64,000 bases of DNA from the NCBI GenBank assembly GCA_902495005.1, contig CABUVL010000003.1, forward strand, positions 1 through 64,000. Reading direction: 5' to 3'. This DNA comes from an uncultured Verrucomicrobiota bacterium. GTDB lineage: Bacteria > Verrucomicrobiota > Verrucomicrobiia > Opitutales > UBA9783. Made by a program: the position numbers and the translations under genes. Under the pieces are notes generated by a model, which saw only the letters and a list, made by a program, of their open reading frames with translations, was not told where the DNA came from and did no database searches. Of this stretch, positions 8,367-17,382 are shown one piece after another (position 1 is the first letter of the stretch; every line of letters starts with the position of its first letter).

Positions 8367-9605
8367 CTAAGCTTCGTATTTCTGAACAATTACCACCGAA
8401 TTAATGCCCAACATTCCAAATGAATTATTCAATATGGTGCGAACCTGAGGTAAATGTTTAGCTTGACCGATGACCAGATTATTGAGATTACAAGCCTCAT
8501 CCAGTTCATCGATGTTGATGGTCGGATGGATGTAATTATCTTCGAACGAGGGCAAATTGCCGGCGAGTTCTAATGCGCCTGCGGCCCCCATTGCGTGGCC
8601 GATAAAGCTTTTTGTGTTGTTAAAATAAGTGTTGGGAGCGTCGGCGAAAGCGGCACGTAAGGCGTCGCATTCACGGATATCTCCTAAAATGGTTGAGGTG
8701 GCGTGTGTGTTAACGAGATCGATGTCGCGTGCTTGCAAATGCGCCTGGTTGAGGGCGAGTTGAATGCATTCTGCTTGTCTTTCGCTGCAAGGAAGTACGG
8801 TGCCCTTGGCGTCGGAATTAATGCCGTAGCCGACAATTTCGCCATAAATTTTTGCGCCGCGTGCCAATGCCGCGTCCAGCCGCTCCAGTGTAAACATGCA
8901 GCCTCCTTCGCTGATGACGATGCCGTTGCGCTTTTTGTCAAATGGACGACTTGCCTTATTGGGATCTTCGTGAGAGGCGAGGGCGCCCTGAGCCTTAAAT
9001 CCGGCGAAGATACCGAACGTGTGAATACTTTCGCTGACGCCGCCGACAAGTGCCACATCCACTTCGTGCAGGCGTAACATTTGAACGCCTTGAATGATAC
9101 CGATATTTCCACCGGCGCAAGCGGCTCCCAAAGTGTAGTGTGGGCCTGTAATGCCCAAGTTGATAGTAATTTCACCTGCGGGGTTATTGGCGACGGTTCT
9201 CGGGTTGTGGTGGTGCGTCCAATAATGGGTATCGTAGTTGAATTTGGAAATTTGATAAATTTCATTTTCCGTTTCCACGTTACCGTGTTCCGTGATGCCC
9301 ACGTAAACGCCGACCCGATTTTTATCTAAATGTTCCCAATCGATGCCGCTTGATTCTAGGGCCTTGTGCGTGCAATAGATGCCGATGCTACCGGCGCGTG
9401 TGCCCACGCGGACTTCCTTTTTAGATTGGTATTCAAGTGAATTGAATGTACAAACGCCTGCCAGAACAATTCCCATGTAACGCATATCAATTTTTTGTAT
9501 GCGGGCGTAGCCTTCCAATAAATGTTTCCTAAACTCAGCGAGTGAATTGCCATTAGGAGCCGTAAGACCAACACCTGTAATCACGATACGTTCTGACAGT
9601 TTCAT
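8367..9605 (-). CDS. Beta-ketoacyl-ACP synthase (FabF-like)
   Basis: A 412-residue condensing enzyme that elongates acyl-ACP with malonyl-ACP. The thiolase-fold catalytic triad is intact: Cys in GAACAGGNIGI at about 165, His in NTHATSTILGD at about 300, and His in FIGHAMGAAGALELA at about 338. The spacing is that of KAS I/II. The N terminus (RIVITGVGLTAPNG) is standard. Its partner ACP lies directly downstream. No other fab genes are present here, so it could serve either ordinary lipid synthesis or a side pathway such as an aryl polyene or lipid modification. Confidence 0.9.
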   Translation of the reverse strand: MKLSERIVITGVGLTAPNGNSLAEFRKHLLEGYARIQKIDMRYMGIVLAGVCTFNSLEYQSKKEVRVGTRAGSIGIYCTHKALESSGIDWEHLDKNRVGVYVGITEHGNVETENEIYQISKFNYDTHYWTHHHNPRTVANNPAGEITINLGITGPHYTLGAACAGGNIGIIQGVQMLRLHEVDVALVGGVSESIHTFGIFAGFKAQGALASHEDPNKASRPFDKKRNGIVISEGGCMFTLERLDAALARGAKIYGEIVGYGINSDAKGTVLPCSERQAECIQLALNQAHLQARDIDLVNTHATSTILGDIRECDALRAAFADAPNTYFNNTKSFIGHAMGAAGALELAGNLPSFEDNYIHPTINIDELDEACNLNNLVIGQAKHLPQVRTILNNSFGMLGINSVVIVQKYEA

Positions 9606-9704
9606 AATAAATTGGATTCTTAAAAACTATTAAACTAATTTAATTTTTTATTTTTTGAAGATAAAAATGCATTTTTTTCATGGGCAAGGTATGGCGGGTT
9701 CGTA

Positions 9705-9732
9705 TTGACAAAATTTTGATTCTTTGTAGCTT
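9705..9732 (+). promoter_or_regulatory. Possible promoter before the OppF-like gene
   Basis: A consensus -35 box TTGACA lies at 9705-9710, with a weak -10 candidate TAGCTT 16 bases later and the start codon only 8 bases beyond that. The -35 is perfect but the -10 is poor and the leader would be nearly absent, so this is tentative. Confidence 0.25.
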
Positions 9733-9740
9733 AAGAGAAA

Positions 9741-10532
9741 ATGCAAGGCTGTTTGCTAGAAGTAAAAAATTTGTCGGTCCAATACAAGAGCTGCGGTGGT
9801 TTTTTTAAAAAATCTTGTTCGATTGTAGCTGCGGTCAACAACGTCTCCTTACGTATTCAAAAGGGCCGTACGCTCGGTCTGGTAGGTGAGAGTGGCAGCG
9901 GTAAGTCGACGCTCGGCAAGGCCATTATTCGGCTGGCCCCGATTACATCGGGTGAAATCGATTTTGAAGGAGAATGCATCTCAAATAAAACCAACCGAGC
10001 ATTTTTCCCTTATCGAAAAAAGATTCAAATGGTTTTTCAGGATTCGTTTAACTCCTTGGACCCTCGAATGACGATTGAATCAATGCTGCTGGAACCTTTA
10101 GATATTCATTTTAAGCATTTAAGCCGCAAGCAAAGGCATCAAAGGGTGCTGGATTTGCTGGATCAAGTGGGCTTGCCGTCGAACAGCCTGAATCGTTATC
10201 CGCACGAGTTCAGTGGCGGTCAGCGCCAACGCATTGGCATTGCACGTGCACTGGCGGTCGAGCCTGAATTACTCATTTGCGACGAGCCGGTCAGTGCCTT
10301 GGACGTTTCCATTCAAGCGCAGGTGGTCAACTTATTGATGGATCTGCAGAAGGCATTTAAGTTAACTTATTTGTTCATCGCCCACGATTTGGCGGTGGTT
10401 GAACATATCAGCGACGACGTGGCCGTCATGCGTCGTGGTGAGATTGTAGAGCAGGGGCCGGCTGAGGCTTTGTACGAACACCCTCAGCACCCGTACACCC
10501 AAGAGTTATTGCGCGCGATCCCAAATTTTTAG
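9741..10532 (+). CDS. Oligopeptide/dipeptide ABC transporter ATP-binding protein (OppF/DppF-like)
   Basis: A 263-residue ATPase with Walker A GESGSGKSTLGK at about residue 48, a Q-loop in MVFQDSFNSLDPRM, signature SGGQRQRIGIARALA near 155, Walker B LLICDEPVSALDVS near 175, and the OppF-type C terminus containing HPQHPYTQELL. Family members power uptake of peptides or nickel. OppF usually comes with OppD, two permeases and a binding protein, none of which is adjacent. It is therefore either an orphan subunit shared with a system encoded elsewhere or the remnant of a cluster. Confidence 0.88.
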   Translation: MQGCLLEVKNLSVQYKSCGGFFKKSCSIVAAVNNVSLRIQKGRTLGLVGESGSGKSTLGKAIIRLAPITSGEIDFEGECISNKTNRAFFPYRKKIQMVFQDSFNSLDPRMTIESMLLEPLDIHFKHLSRKQRHQRVLDLLDQVGLPSNSLNRYPHEFSGGQRQRIGIARALAVEPELLICDEPVSALDVSIQAQVVNLLMDLQKAFKLTYLFIAHDLAVVEHISDDVAVMRRGEIVEQGPAEALYEHPQHPYTQELLRAIPNF

Positions 10533-11034
10533 CCGAAACCAGGTAAGCTCGGTGCTTTTGCTTTGTGCTGGGCTTATTCGTATGTGAAGAAAAGTGCCTG
10601 CGGTTTGGCGTTACGGGACACTTTTTACAGTTCCATGTCCCTAAAGTAATGTGTATCAATGCCAATGACGTCATGGGTGTCTAATAAAGTACACAAGCAA
10701 GCTATTAAGCGCCTATTTAACTGTTTGCCTGGTTTTTTGTGAATTCTTGACACGTGGTTTTACCCAGATGACTAGGACAAAGTATAATTAAATGAGAAGT
10801 AGATGTAAAAGCTTCTGCTGAAAGTACGACGACCAGATGTGGCATTGATGACTTAGCATGCATAGGCTTATGACCTAAGTCTGAACTTGATACCGCAAAT
10901 GTTATTGTGAAGACGGTATTACCTGTCTGCAAGTGGAGTTCCGATTCGTCCGACTTAGCATAATTGCCCGCCCATCAAAAACTTTTGCAATAAAAAAGCT
11001 TGTGGGATGAGTGAGATAGGGGTATCCTATTCAT
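10533..11034. other. Intergenic region with repeated GACTTAGCAT element
   Basis: No convincing gene is seen in these 500 bases. There is a 7-bp perfect inverted repeat, GACTTAG at 10850-10856 and CTAAGTC at 10875-10881, and the ten-base string GACTTAGCAT at 10850 occurs again at 10952-10961. It could be a small RNA or a binding site upstream of the prepilin gene. No tmRNA, RNase P or SRP RNA signature was found. Confidence 0.35.
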
Positions 11035-11691
11035 ATGCTTATGACTCTCGACCCTCGACCCTCGACCCAGATGAATTTAACGATTCCCAACAAATTCTGC
11101 GGCTCACGTGGAGCGGTGGGATTTACCTTGTTCGAAATCATGGTGGCGTTGTGCGTAGTGGCCATTTTGTCCGCCTTTGCAATTCCCGGTTTTAAGAAAA
11201 TATCCGATGACATGAAAATTAATCAGACGGTCAATGATACTTTGGCTTTGATTAAATCAATGCGTTCGTATTACCTCATTTTTAACGAATTTTGTCCTGA
11301 CGGAAAGTATGAGTATTTAGACAGCAAAATGCGTCCTTTTTTGCCCAGTTGCTTTATAACAGATCGTGTGGGGCATGGAACGCAAATCAATCCCACGTGT
11401 TGCCCTCTTAACAATTCTAATTATTATTATGATGTCAATCTGTTTTTAGGTAGTGCAGGAACCATTCCACACACTTTATCTTTGTCTATGGTCAAAAGGA
11501 ATAATTCTTCGAATAAGGGGCAAGAGAGTCAATTGGCAGAGAAATTGAAGGCGTGTTTAGGGGAAATATATGTACAATATGATCCATCTCCTTACGGAGT
11601 GTTGAATATTATGATGCCAGAATGCCCAGTGTCAAATGAGGCGAGTATTTTGACTAGTAAAAATATTTCTTGCGAAAATCGTTATTATTGA
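11035..11691 (+). CDS. Type IV prepilin-like protein (N-methylation motif)
   Basis: A 218-residue protein with a textbook class III signal: a leader ending in GAVG, cleavage before FTLFEIMVAL with the conserved Glu at +5, then hydrophobic residues to AIPGF. PilD-type peptidase would cleave and methylate it for assembly into a type IV pilus or type II secretion pseudopilus. The globular part has about nine cysteines and no family I know. Three start codons are in frame (11035, 11041, 11071). The first two lie upstream of and inside the heptamer repeat at 11046-11067, and the third gives a compact leader. A free-standing prepilin without assembly genes nearby is common in this group. Confidence 0.85.
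   Translation: MLMTLDPRPSTQMNLTIPNKFCGSRGAVGFTLFEIMVALCVVAILSAFAIPGFKKISDDMKINQTVNDTLALIKSMRSYYLIFNEFCPDGKYEYLDSKMRPFLPSCFITDRVGHGTQINPTCCPLNNSNYYYDVNLFLGSAGTIPHTLSLSMVKRNNSSNKGQESQLAEKLKACLGEIYVQYDPSPYGVLNIMMPECPVSNEASILTSKNISCENRYY
11046..11067 (+). repeat. Heptamer tandem repeat (CTCGACC x3)
   Basis: Three perfect copies of CTCGACC plus one base lie inside the possible leader region of the prepilin gene. The unit reads as LDPRPST in rotation in every forward frame with no stop. A second ATG at 11007 reads into the repeat in a different frame. Losing one copy or gaining two would place that ATG in frame with the prepilin. Confidence 0.8.
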
Positions 11692-12103
11692 GAATTATTG
11701 AATAAGATTTTTTAATTAAAGTAGTTTTGGCATTTGCTGATTAAAAAAACGACATATTGACTCGAGTAAGAAGATAACAAAGCAATCATATTTGTTAATA
11801 AAGCATGCAGAGCGCTTGGTTAAGTTTTCGGGAAACTTATTAAATTCTCAGTTTCTCTCGTTGTGCATGACAGCTTCACATTAGAACTGTGTTGATTGCT
11901 TTTGGAAACTTGGTCTGTGTCCTAAGTTACTTTTCAGTATTAAGAAGTCCTACTTTGATTATTTTGTAATCGCTGATGATTATAATACGTCGATTGGGAG
12001 GTGTTTCAAGCATAAGGATAAAATTCAATCAGTTAACAAGCGCAGCGTTATAAGGACCTTTGGTGCAACAAATTTCACGGTTGTCTTGGTGGGGAAATGG
12101 GAA
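11692..12103. other. Intergenic region between convergent genes
   Basis: AT-rich spacer of about 410 bases between the 3' ends of the prepilin and the hybrid kinase genes. I see no ORF with coding character, no tRNA and no clear terminator hairpin. Confidence 0.5.
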
Positions 12104-14401
12104 TTAGTGGATAAATTTTTGAATTTGTTTAAGCAATTGATCCGGCTGTAAGGGCTTTGTGAGTAATGCGTGCATGCCAATCGCCATGCATTGATCGTAA
12201 TTTTCTTTGAGTGCGTAGGCACTGAGTCCAATGATGGGAATTCCGCTTTTTTCTAGGCCGCAGTCGCCCGCGCGAATGCGTTGTGTGGTTTCGTATCCAT
12301 CCATCTGCGGCATGTTGATGTCCATAATAATGAGTTGGACTTCATTTTTTTGTAGCCACTCCAAGCAATGACAACCGTTGTCGGCTAAGTAGACGTGATA
12401 GCCATTTTTTTCTAAAATTGTCTTTGCAACCTTCTGATTGTCAGGATTGTCATCTACGATCAAAATCTTTGCCCCTTGTGTGACTTGCGGCGTTACAAGC
12501 TTATCTTCTACAGGAGCTTGATAGGTCCGCTTGGGTAAGTTTAATTGAAGTGTACAATAGAACGTGGCTCCTTGATTGAGCTTGCTGTGCACGTGAATTT
12601 GACCGCTCATTAATTCGACCAAGGACTTTGTGATGGATAAGCCGAGCCCCGTTCCCCCTTGATTTTGGAAGGGGACCTGCTCAAAGGCTTGGAATATTTT
12701 TACCTGATGCTGAGGATCAATGCCAATGCCACTGTCTTTGACCGAAATAAATAATTTATACGTGTTGGCTTTGATCTTTTTGCCTGTGACACGCAGATGA
12801 ATGGCGCCACTTGACGTAAACTTAACCGCGTTACTGAGTAAATTCATCAGAATTTGTCGGAGACGTTTGTCGTCTCCTATGAGGAATTGTGGTAATTGCG
12901 GGTGCTTCCAAAGGTGGATGGCTAGATTCTTTTTAACCAATGTGGGTTGAAAGAGACCGATGACTTCCTGTAGACTTTGGTAAAGGTCAAAAATATGAGG
13001 CTCCAGTGTTAATTTATTGGCCTCAATTTTTGATAAATCGAGAATTTGATTAATCAGCTCTAAGAGTAATTTTGTACTGGAGTGGATGCTCTTTACATAG
13101 TCCTTTTGCTCTTGTGTCAGCGAGGTTTCATTGAGCAGATAAGCGTAGCCTAAAATGCCGTTGATGGGTGTCCTTATCTCGTGGCTCATGGTGGCCAAAA
13201 ACGTCGATTTCGCCTGCGTGGACAACAGGGCGTCATCGCGCGCTTTTGCCAATTCTTCCGCGTACAATTTTAATTGCTTTTCAGTTTCCTTACGTTCGGA
13301 AATGTCAATAAGGCAGCAGATGTAACCTTCAAAATGCCCGTCCGATAAGATACGCGGTGTGCAGAGACTCCATATCCAACGGTATTGCCCATCGTGATTG
13401 AGAATGCGACATTCCATCGAGAAGGACTTGTGTTGCATTTGCGCCTCTAAAAATGCCTTTTTGTAGGCTTGCGCGACGTCTTGATGGAAATAATTTAACC
13501 AGGACCAATCGGTGTATTTGAGCCGTGTTTGGCCCGTGAATTCTGCCCACTTTTGACTGAAGTAAAAATGCGAGTTGTCGGCGTTACTGGTCCACAAAAG
13601 TAATGGCGCCATGTTGGTGAGCTGTTGGAACAAATTTTCACTTTTCTCTTGCGCGCGAATCATGTCGTTGAGCTTTTGGGATAAAAGCCCAATCTCATCG
13701 TCAGATAACTTCGGGGCCATCGCCTTTTGATCGCCCAACCTCCGCCGGTCCATTTGCCGAGTTATGGCCTTTAACGGCCTGAGGATTAGCTTGTTAATTT
13801 GAGATATGCAGCAGAGAATAATGATGAGTATGAGCAACAAGCAAATCCCAACGCTTTTTACACTTTGCTTTAAAAATTCTTTTTGCCAATAATGCGTTTT
13901 GAGTTGAACAACCACGTAGGCGGGTATGTATTTGGTTGGGTTGTCGTATTGTGCCAAATAAATGCCCAGAGTGTAATTAAAAATGTGTTTGTCTGGGAAA
14001 AATTTGTAACACTCGAGTGTGTTCGGAAATTGAGGGAGTCGAATACCATAGGGATACGGGTAATGCTGCCATTTCTTCCCAATAAATGTCTTTCGATTGC
14101 AGGCCAGAATCCGCAAGGGGTTTTCCGTAATCACTGCCAAAAATTTTACGTGAGGTTCGCTTCCCAGGGCGTAAATAAATCGTTGAAGCTCAAATGGATA
14201 GTGGACAAGTTGCGCGCACATACCCATAAAGTGCCCAATCTGCTGAGAACGCACAAGTGCGTGTCCGTACAGATGTTGCTCATAAGCTTGCCTCGAAAAT
14301 AAGACAATGCAGGTAGAGCAAATGATCAGTCCCAGTGACAAAGGCAACAAGAACTTAACCTTGAGCGTCTTAGGCGAAAAATATTTGAAAAATTTTTTCA
14401 T
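12104..14401 (-). CDS. Hybrid sensor histidine kinase with receiver domain
   Basis: A 765-residue membrane sensor. Order: transmembrane segment (about 15-35), extracytoplasmic domain (about 40-175), second transmembrane segment (about 182-205), HAMP linker, PAS domain (about 255-370), HisKA with the phospho-accepting His in SHEIRTPINGI near 400, HATPase_c with N and G boxes (about 515-620; GGTGLGLSI), and a receiver domain (about 640-765) with Asp in MDINMPQMDG. The terminal HisKA-to-REC design needs a further phosphotransfer protein not encoded here. Its start overlaps the stop of the binding-protein gene 14398-15447 by four bases (ATGA type), so the two are translationally coupled and the binding protein probably presents the ligand. 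Confidence 0.92.
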   Translation of the reverse strand: MKKFFKYFSPKTLKVKFLLPLSLGLIICSTCIVLFSRQAYEQHLYGHALVRSQQIGHFMGMCAQLVHYPFELQRFIYALGSEPHVKFLAVITENPLRILACNRKTFIGKKWQHYPYPYGIRLPQFPNTLECYKFFPDKHIFNYTLGIYLAQYDNPTKYIPAYVVVQLKTHYWQKEFLKQSVKSVGICLLLILIIILCCISQINKLILRPLKAITRQMDRRRLGDQKAMAPKLSDDEIGLLSQKLNDMIRAQEKSENLFQQLTNMAPLLLWTSNADNSHFYFSQKWAEFTGQTRLKYTDWSWLNYFHQDVAQAYKKAFLEAQMQHKSFSMECRILNHDGQYRWIWSLCTPRILSDGHFEGYICCLIDISERKETEKQLKLYAEELAKARDDALLSTQAKSTFLATMSHEIRTPINGILGYAYLLNETSLTQEQKDYVKSIHSSTKLLLELINQILDLSKIEANKLTLEPHIFDLYQSLQEVIGLFQPTLVKKNLAIHLWKHPQLPQFLIGDDKRLRQILMNLLSNAVKFTSSGAIHLRVTGKKIKANTYKLFISVKDSGIGIDPQHQVKIFQAFEQVPFQNQGGTGLGLSITKSLVELMSGQIHVHSKLNQGATFYCTLQLNLPKRTYQAPVEDKLVTPQVTQGAKILIVDDNPDNQKVAKTILEKNGYHVYLADNGCHCLEWLQKNEVQLIIMDINMPQMDGYETTQRIRAGDCGLEKSGIPIIGLSAYALKENYDQCMAIGMHALLTKPLQPDQLLKQIQKFIH

Positions 14402-15447
14402 TGTTTGCTGCGCAGGGCTTCGTGCAGAAATGTTGAATCAAAAATGGCGTCGAAATTAATTTTTTCATTCGTTAAGTTGTTATTAACGAGGAGCTCCGTA
14501 TTAATCGTTTCAATGATATTTGAAAGATATTTGTTCGCCGAGAACAGAAGCATTTGCTCTTCTAGTTTTAGAGGAATCACAGTGTTGAAAATTTTGTTGG
14601 CACGTTGTGGAGATACGGAAAGGTGGTGACTTAAAATATTGTGCGCAATGCTTGGATCTTTGTTATAAAGGTTGAGAAGATTATCCCATTGACTGACAAA
14701 TTTTTTTAGCCCGTGAGTGTGCTTTTGCAGGGTGTTTTGGTCTATAACAAGTACGTTGAGCTGCATTTCCTTGGGCCAATTTTCTGTTGAATAGATGGAA
14801 TGTAAGCCTTCGTAGGATTTTATTAAGTTTGCGCTGTAAGGAGGATACGAGACGACTCCCTGCACCTTTTGCTTGTTAAGAAAAGTTAAAAAAGCGGTGG
14901 GGTCGACAAATCTGACGTGCACGTCATTGAGGGATAACGCAACGGATTTTAGGGCTTTCAATAACACAAATCCGCCAAAAGAATGGATTTCAACGCCGAC
15001 AATCTTACCCTTAATATCGTTTAAGTTTTTAATACTTGAATCTACAAGTAAGTGGCAAGCCGCTTTGGGCGTCGGGTAGGAGGGGATCAATATAATTTTG
15101 GGAGCATGTTTCTTGTTCTTCTTAATGGTGACCATTACGTCGACAAGATTGCAAACCATGCCGTGAATTTGTCCCCATTCAAAGGCCTGTTGAACGTCAC
15201 TGAAGGACCCAAATTCGATTAATTGAACCCGCAGTCCACATTGCCGAAATAATTTCATTTTCTTTGCAAAAACGAAGTATTCAAAGCCCGACGAGGCGTT
15301 GAATCCAAGCCGAATGGTAGGGACGTAGCGTACCCATCGCATGCATCCATAAATGCACATCCCAATGATGAGGCATAAGCCTGTAATGATCAACGTACGC
15401 TTCACGCAACTCAAGTTATAGCAGGTGTTCCAATGGAGCAAGCTCAA
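14398..15447 (-). CDS. NMT1/THI5-like periplasmic binding protein coupled to the hybrid kinase
   Basis: A 349-residue solute-binding protein of the SsuA/TauA/NMT1 type. After an N-terminal hydrophobic segment ending in CIYGC (possible but non-canonical lipobox) it has the family start TIRLGFNASSGFEYFVFAKK, the FSDVQQAFEWGQIHGMV region, and the LVDSSIKNLNDIKGKIVGVE hinge. It is probably anchored in the periplasm. Instead of lying with the related permease and ATPase at 1869-3464 it is followed, with a 4-base overlap, by a membrane hybrid kinase. This suggests ligand sensing, either alone or shared with transport. A GTG at 15403-15405 is an alternative start closer to the hydrophobic segment. 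Confidence 0.8.
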   Translation of the reverse strand: MSLLHWNTCYNLSCVKRTLIITGLCLIIGMCIYGCMRWVRYVPTIRLGFNASSGFEYFVFAKKMKLFRQCGLRVQLIEFGSFSDVQQAFEWGQIHGMVCNLVDVMVTIKKNKKHAPKIILIPSYPTPKAACHLLVDSSIKNLNDIKGKIVGVEIHSFGGFVLLKALKSVALSLNDVHVRFVDPTAFLTFLNKQKVQGVVSYPPYSANLIKSYEGLHSIYSTENWPKEMQLNVLVIDQNTLQKHTHGLKKFVSQWDNLLNLYNKDPSIAHNILSHHLSVSPQRANKIFNTVIPLKLEEQMLLFSANKYLSNIIETINTELLVNNNLTNEKINFDAIFDSTFLHEALRSKQ

Positions 15448-15545
15448 TCTTTGTTATTTCTCTGGGCTATATAAAACTGCTTTTTGTTGAAATAAAACGT
15501 ACTTTGTTATTTACACGTCCTGTTTTTTATTTAAAAAACATTGTC

Positions 15546-16271
15546 ATGTCTGTAAATGCTCCAAAATTAGCTTGGTGTATCGTTCGTCTTGGCAACGATT
15601 ATAATTGGTGGGTGCAAGAAATTAGCGATCCCATTCATTGGGATTTGGATGGTCTGAGTATTTTAGATCCAAAGCAGTTGACTTATATCCTCGATTTGAT
15701 GGATGCATTGAAAGAATACGGACTGGATACGGACATCGTAGACAGGGCATTTTTCAAGTTTAAAATTGATAAGCGATTGGGTGACAATTTAGTTCGATTG
15801 GTCCGTACGGAGACGAGCTTAATGGATATGGATGAGCCCTTGTTTGCTCTGCCAGATTCCATCGACGAAGAAAAAGGGCCGTATGCGGATTTGATTGATC
15901 ATATTACGCGTTTGAGGGCTAAGTTGTTGAATGATAGTATTGAGTTGAAAGAGGGAATCTCTTTCGATGAAATCACGGACGATCTCAATGAACGCTATCA
16001 GCAAGAATTTTTTGAAGGTGTGGCGACGCATTGTTACCGTGAATTGTCGGATATTTTGGAGTACGTACCCGAAGGCTTTGAGTTGGATCATGATGAGCAC
16101 GAAGAGGAACGTCCTTCAGAAGAAAATATGTACGACGATTTGGTGGGTGATGATGTAGAAGAAGATGGCAAAGAAGAAATTCTTGAGCAAGATGAAACCA
16201 TGCGTTGGGATTCTGATGACGACAACATGTCCAACAACGAAGGTGTGGAGGATCATAAGGACAATTTTTAG
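15546..16271 (+). CDS. Acidic protein of unknown function
   Basis: I do not recognise this protein. From the ATG at 15546 it has 241 residues. An upstream TTG at 15504 would add 14. The first 60 residues are folded-looking and aromatic (LAWCIVRLGNDYNWWVQ), the middle is helical with several charged pairs, and the last 65 residues are highly acidic (runs such as DHDEHEEERPSEE and DDDNMSNNEGVEDHKD), likely disordered. No signal peptide or membrane segment is seen. It stands between the kinase locus, divergently transcribed, and tRNA-Cys. A chaperone-like or partner-binding role could be imagined from the tail but nothing shows it. Confidence 0.7.
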   Translation: MSVNAPKLAWCIVRLGNDYNWWVQEISDPIHWDLDGLSILDPKQLTYILDLMDALKEYGLDTDIVDRAFFKFKIDKRLGDNLVRLVRTETSLMDMDEPLFALPDSIDEEKGPYADLIDHITRLRAKLLNDSIELKEGISFDEITDDLNERYQQEFFEGVATHCYRELSDILEYVPEGFELDHDEHEEERPSEENMYDDLVGDDVEEDGKEEILEQDETMRWDSDDDNMSNNEGVEDHKDNF

Positions 16272-16332
16272 GAAGACAAAGCTTGCGTTTTCTTAAAAAT
16301 AAGTTCTTATATTATTATTGAGGAAGCTATAG

Positions 16333-16407
16333 GGCACGGTAGCCAAGCGGTAAGGCAGGAGTCTGCAAAACTCTTATGCGTCGGTTCAATTCCGACCCGT
16401 GCCTCCA
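16333..16407 (+). tRNA. tRNA-Cys (GCA)
   Basis: A cloverleaf fits: acceptor GGCACGG with CCGTGCC, anticodon stem GAGT/ACTC around the loop CTGCAAA giving anticodon GCA, and a T-loop GGTTCAATTCC. The CCA end is encoded. It is 5 bases before the DUF2062 gene and may share its transcript. Confidence 0.96.
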
Positions 16408-16412
16408 ATTTT

Positions 16413-17048
16413 ATGGATATGTACAAGCAAGAGTGGCAAGAAATTCAACGTAATCGTTTTCGCACCATGAAGAAATTCTTGCGCTTTTTGCCGAGACGTT
16501 CAACGTTGATGCACAGCCGCCTGCTGAAAAATTTTAGCGAAGGGCTGTTGAAACGGAGGTTCTTGTGGTCCTTTGCTTATGACTCCATGAAGCCAGCCTT
16601 GTATGTCGGGTGGATTTTAACCTTGTTGCCCGTTATGGGGCTTCAAATTGCGTTGGCAAGCTTGTGCGCGTTGGTTTTTAGGGCAAATATAATGGTGTTG
16701 GTCGCACTGCAAATGATTTCTAACCCATTTACCATCGGCATATTGTGGCCCATTGAATATAAAGTCGGCAAACTTTTTATCGGTTTTTTGGACAAGAGTA
16801 ATCAGTGGGGGCTCAATCACATTGCATTTAGTACCCAAGGCCTATGGAGCTCGAAGAGCATACTGATCTTGAAAATAACGGTGGCAATTTGTATTGGGGC
16901 GGTGTGCTTGGGAAGCATTTTGGGATTCATTTCTTGTTGCATATACAAATACTTTGCGAGGAGTTATGTGTCGAGCTATGAGCAATTTGTCCTAGCTAAG
17001 CAGAAAAGCCTGCAAAGAATGAAGAGTCAGTCGAGCCGCTTGAAATAG
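16413..17048 (+). CDS. DUF2062 membrane protein
   Basis: A 211-residue protein with the DUF2062 signature: a basic N terminus, then hydrophobic helices around VGWILTLLPVMGLQIALASL, the conserved MISNPFTIGILWPIEYKVGK stretch at about residues 105-125, and a last membrane segment near 160-185 followed by a basic tail. The family is widespread in Gram-negative bacteria and its function is unknown. Some members are fused to glycosyltransferases. It begins 5 bases after tRNA-Cys. Confidence 0.8.
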   Translation: MDMYKQEWQEIQRNRFRTMKKFLRFLPRRSTLMHSRLLKNFSEGLLKRRFLWSFAYDSMKPALYVGWILTLLPVMGLQIALASLCALVFRANIMVLVALQMISNPFTIGILWPIEYKVGKLFIGFLDKSNQWGLNHIAFSTQGLWSSKSILILKITVAICIGAVCLGSILGFISCCIYKYFARSYVSSYEQFVLAKQKSLQRMKSQSSRLK

Positions 17049-17382
17049 TGGGCCTGCCTTCTGAAGTGCGTTTTTGTGGGGAGGCGTTTTAGGGGTAGGG
17101 TAGGTTGTTTGTGCTGCCCTCTGCAAAATGAATGCGCTTTGGGCTGCTGTGTATTATAACAGAAGCAGATTTTATTGTTTTAATAATCAGTCAATTTTAT
17201 TTTTGGCGTACACAAATTTTTGGGCTTTATTGTGACCGTGGGTACAATCCAGTTGAAAGTCATTAGGTATGTTCTTCAAGTTTTCATGCTTGAGTATCGC
17301 CAATGTCGAACGTTAAAGTTGGAACGCGATTTAACGCGTTTGTTTTTAATGACCACAAAAGCGTATGGTAGTTGAACTGACC
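17049..17382. other. Intergenic region between convergent genes
   Basis: About 330 bases between the DUF2062 gene and sctV, which converge. There is a GTGGGG-rich patch near 17080-17105 but no gene, tRNA or convincing terminator. Confidence 0.5.

Noticed and set aside
10740..10800. Promoter with TTGACA at about 10748 and TATAAT at about 10785
   Set aside because: Both boxes are consensus-like but about 30 bases apart, far beyond the 16-18 base spacing required.
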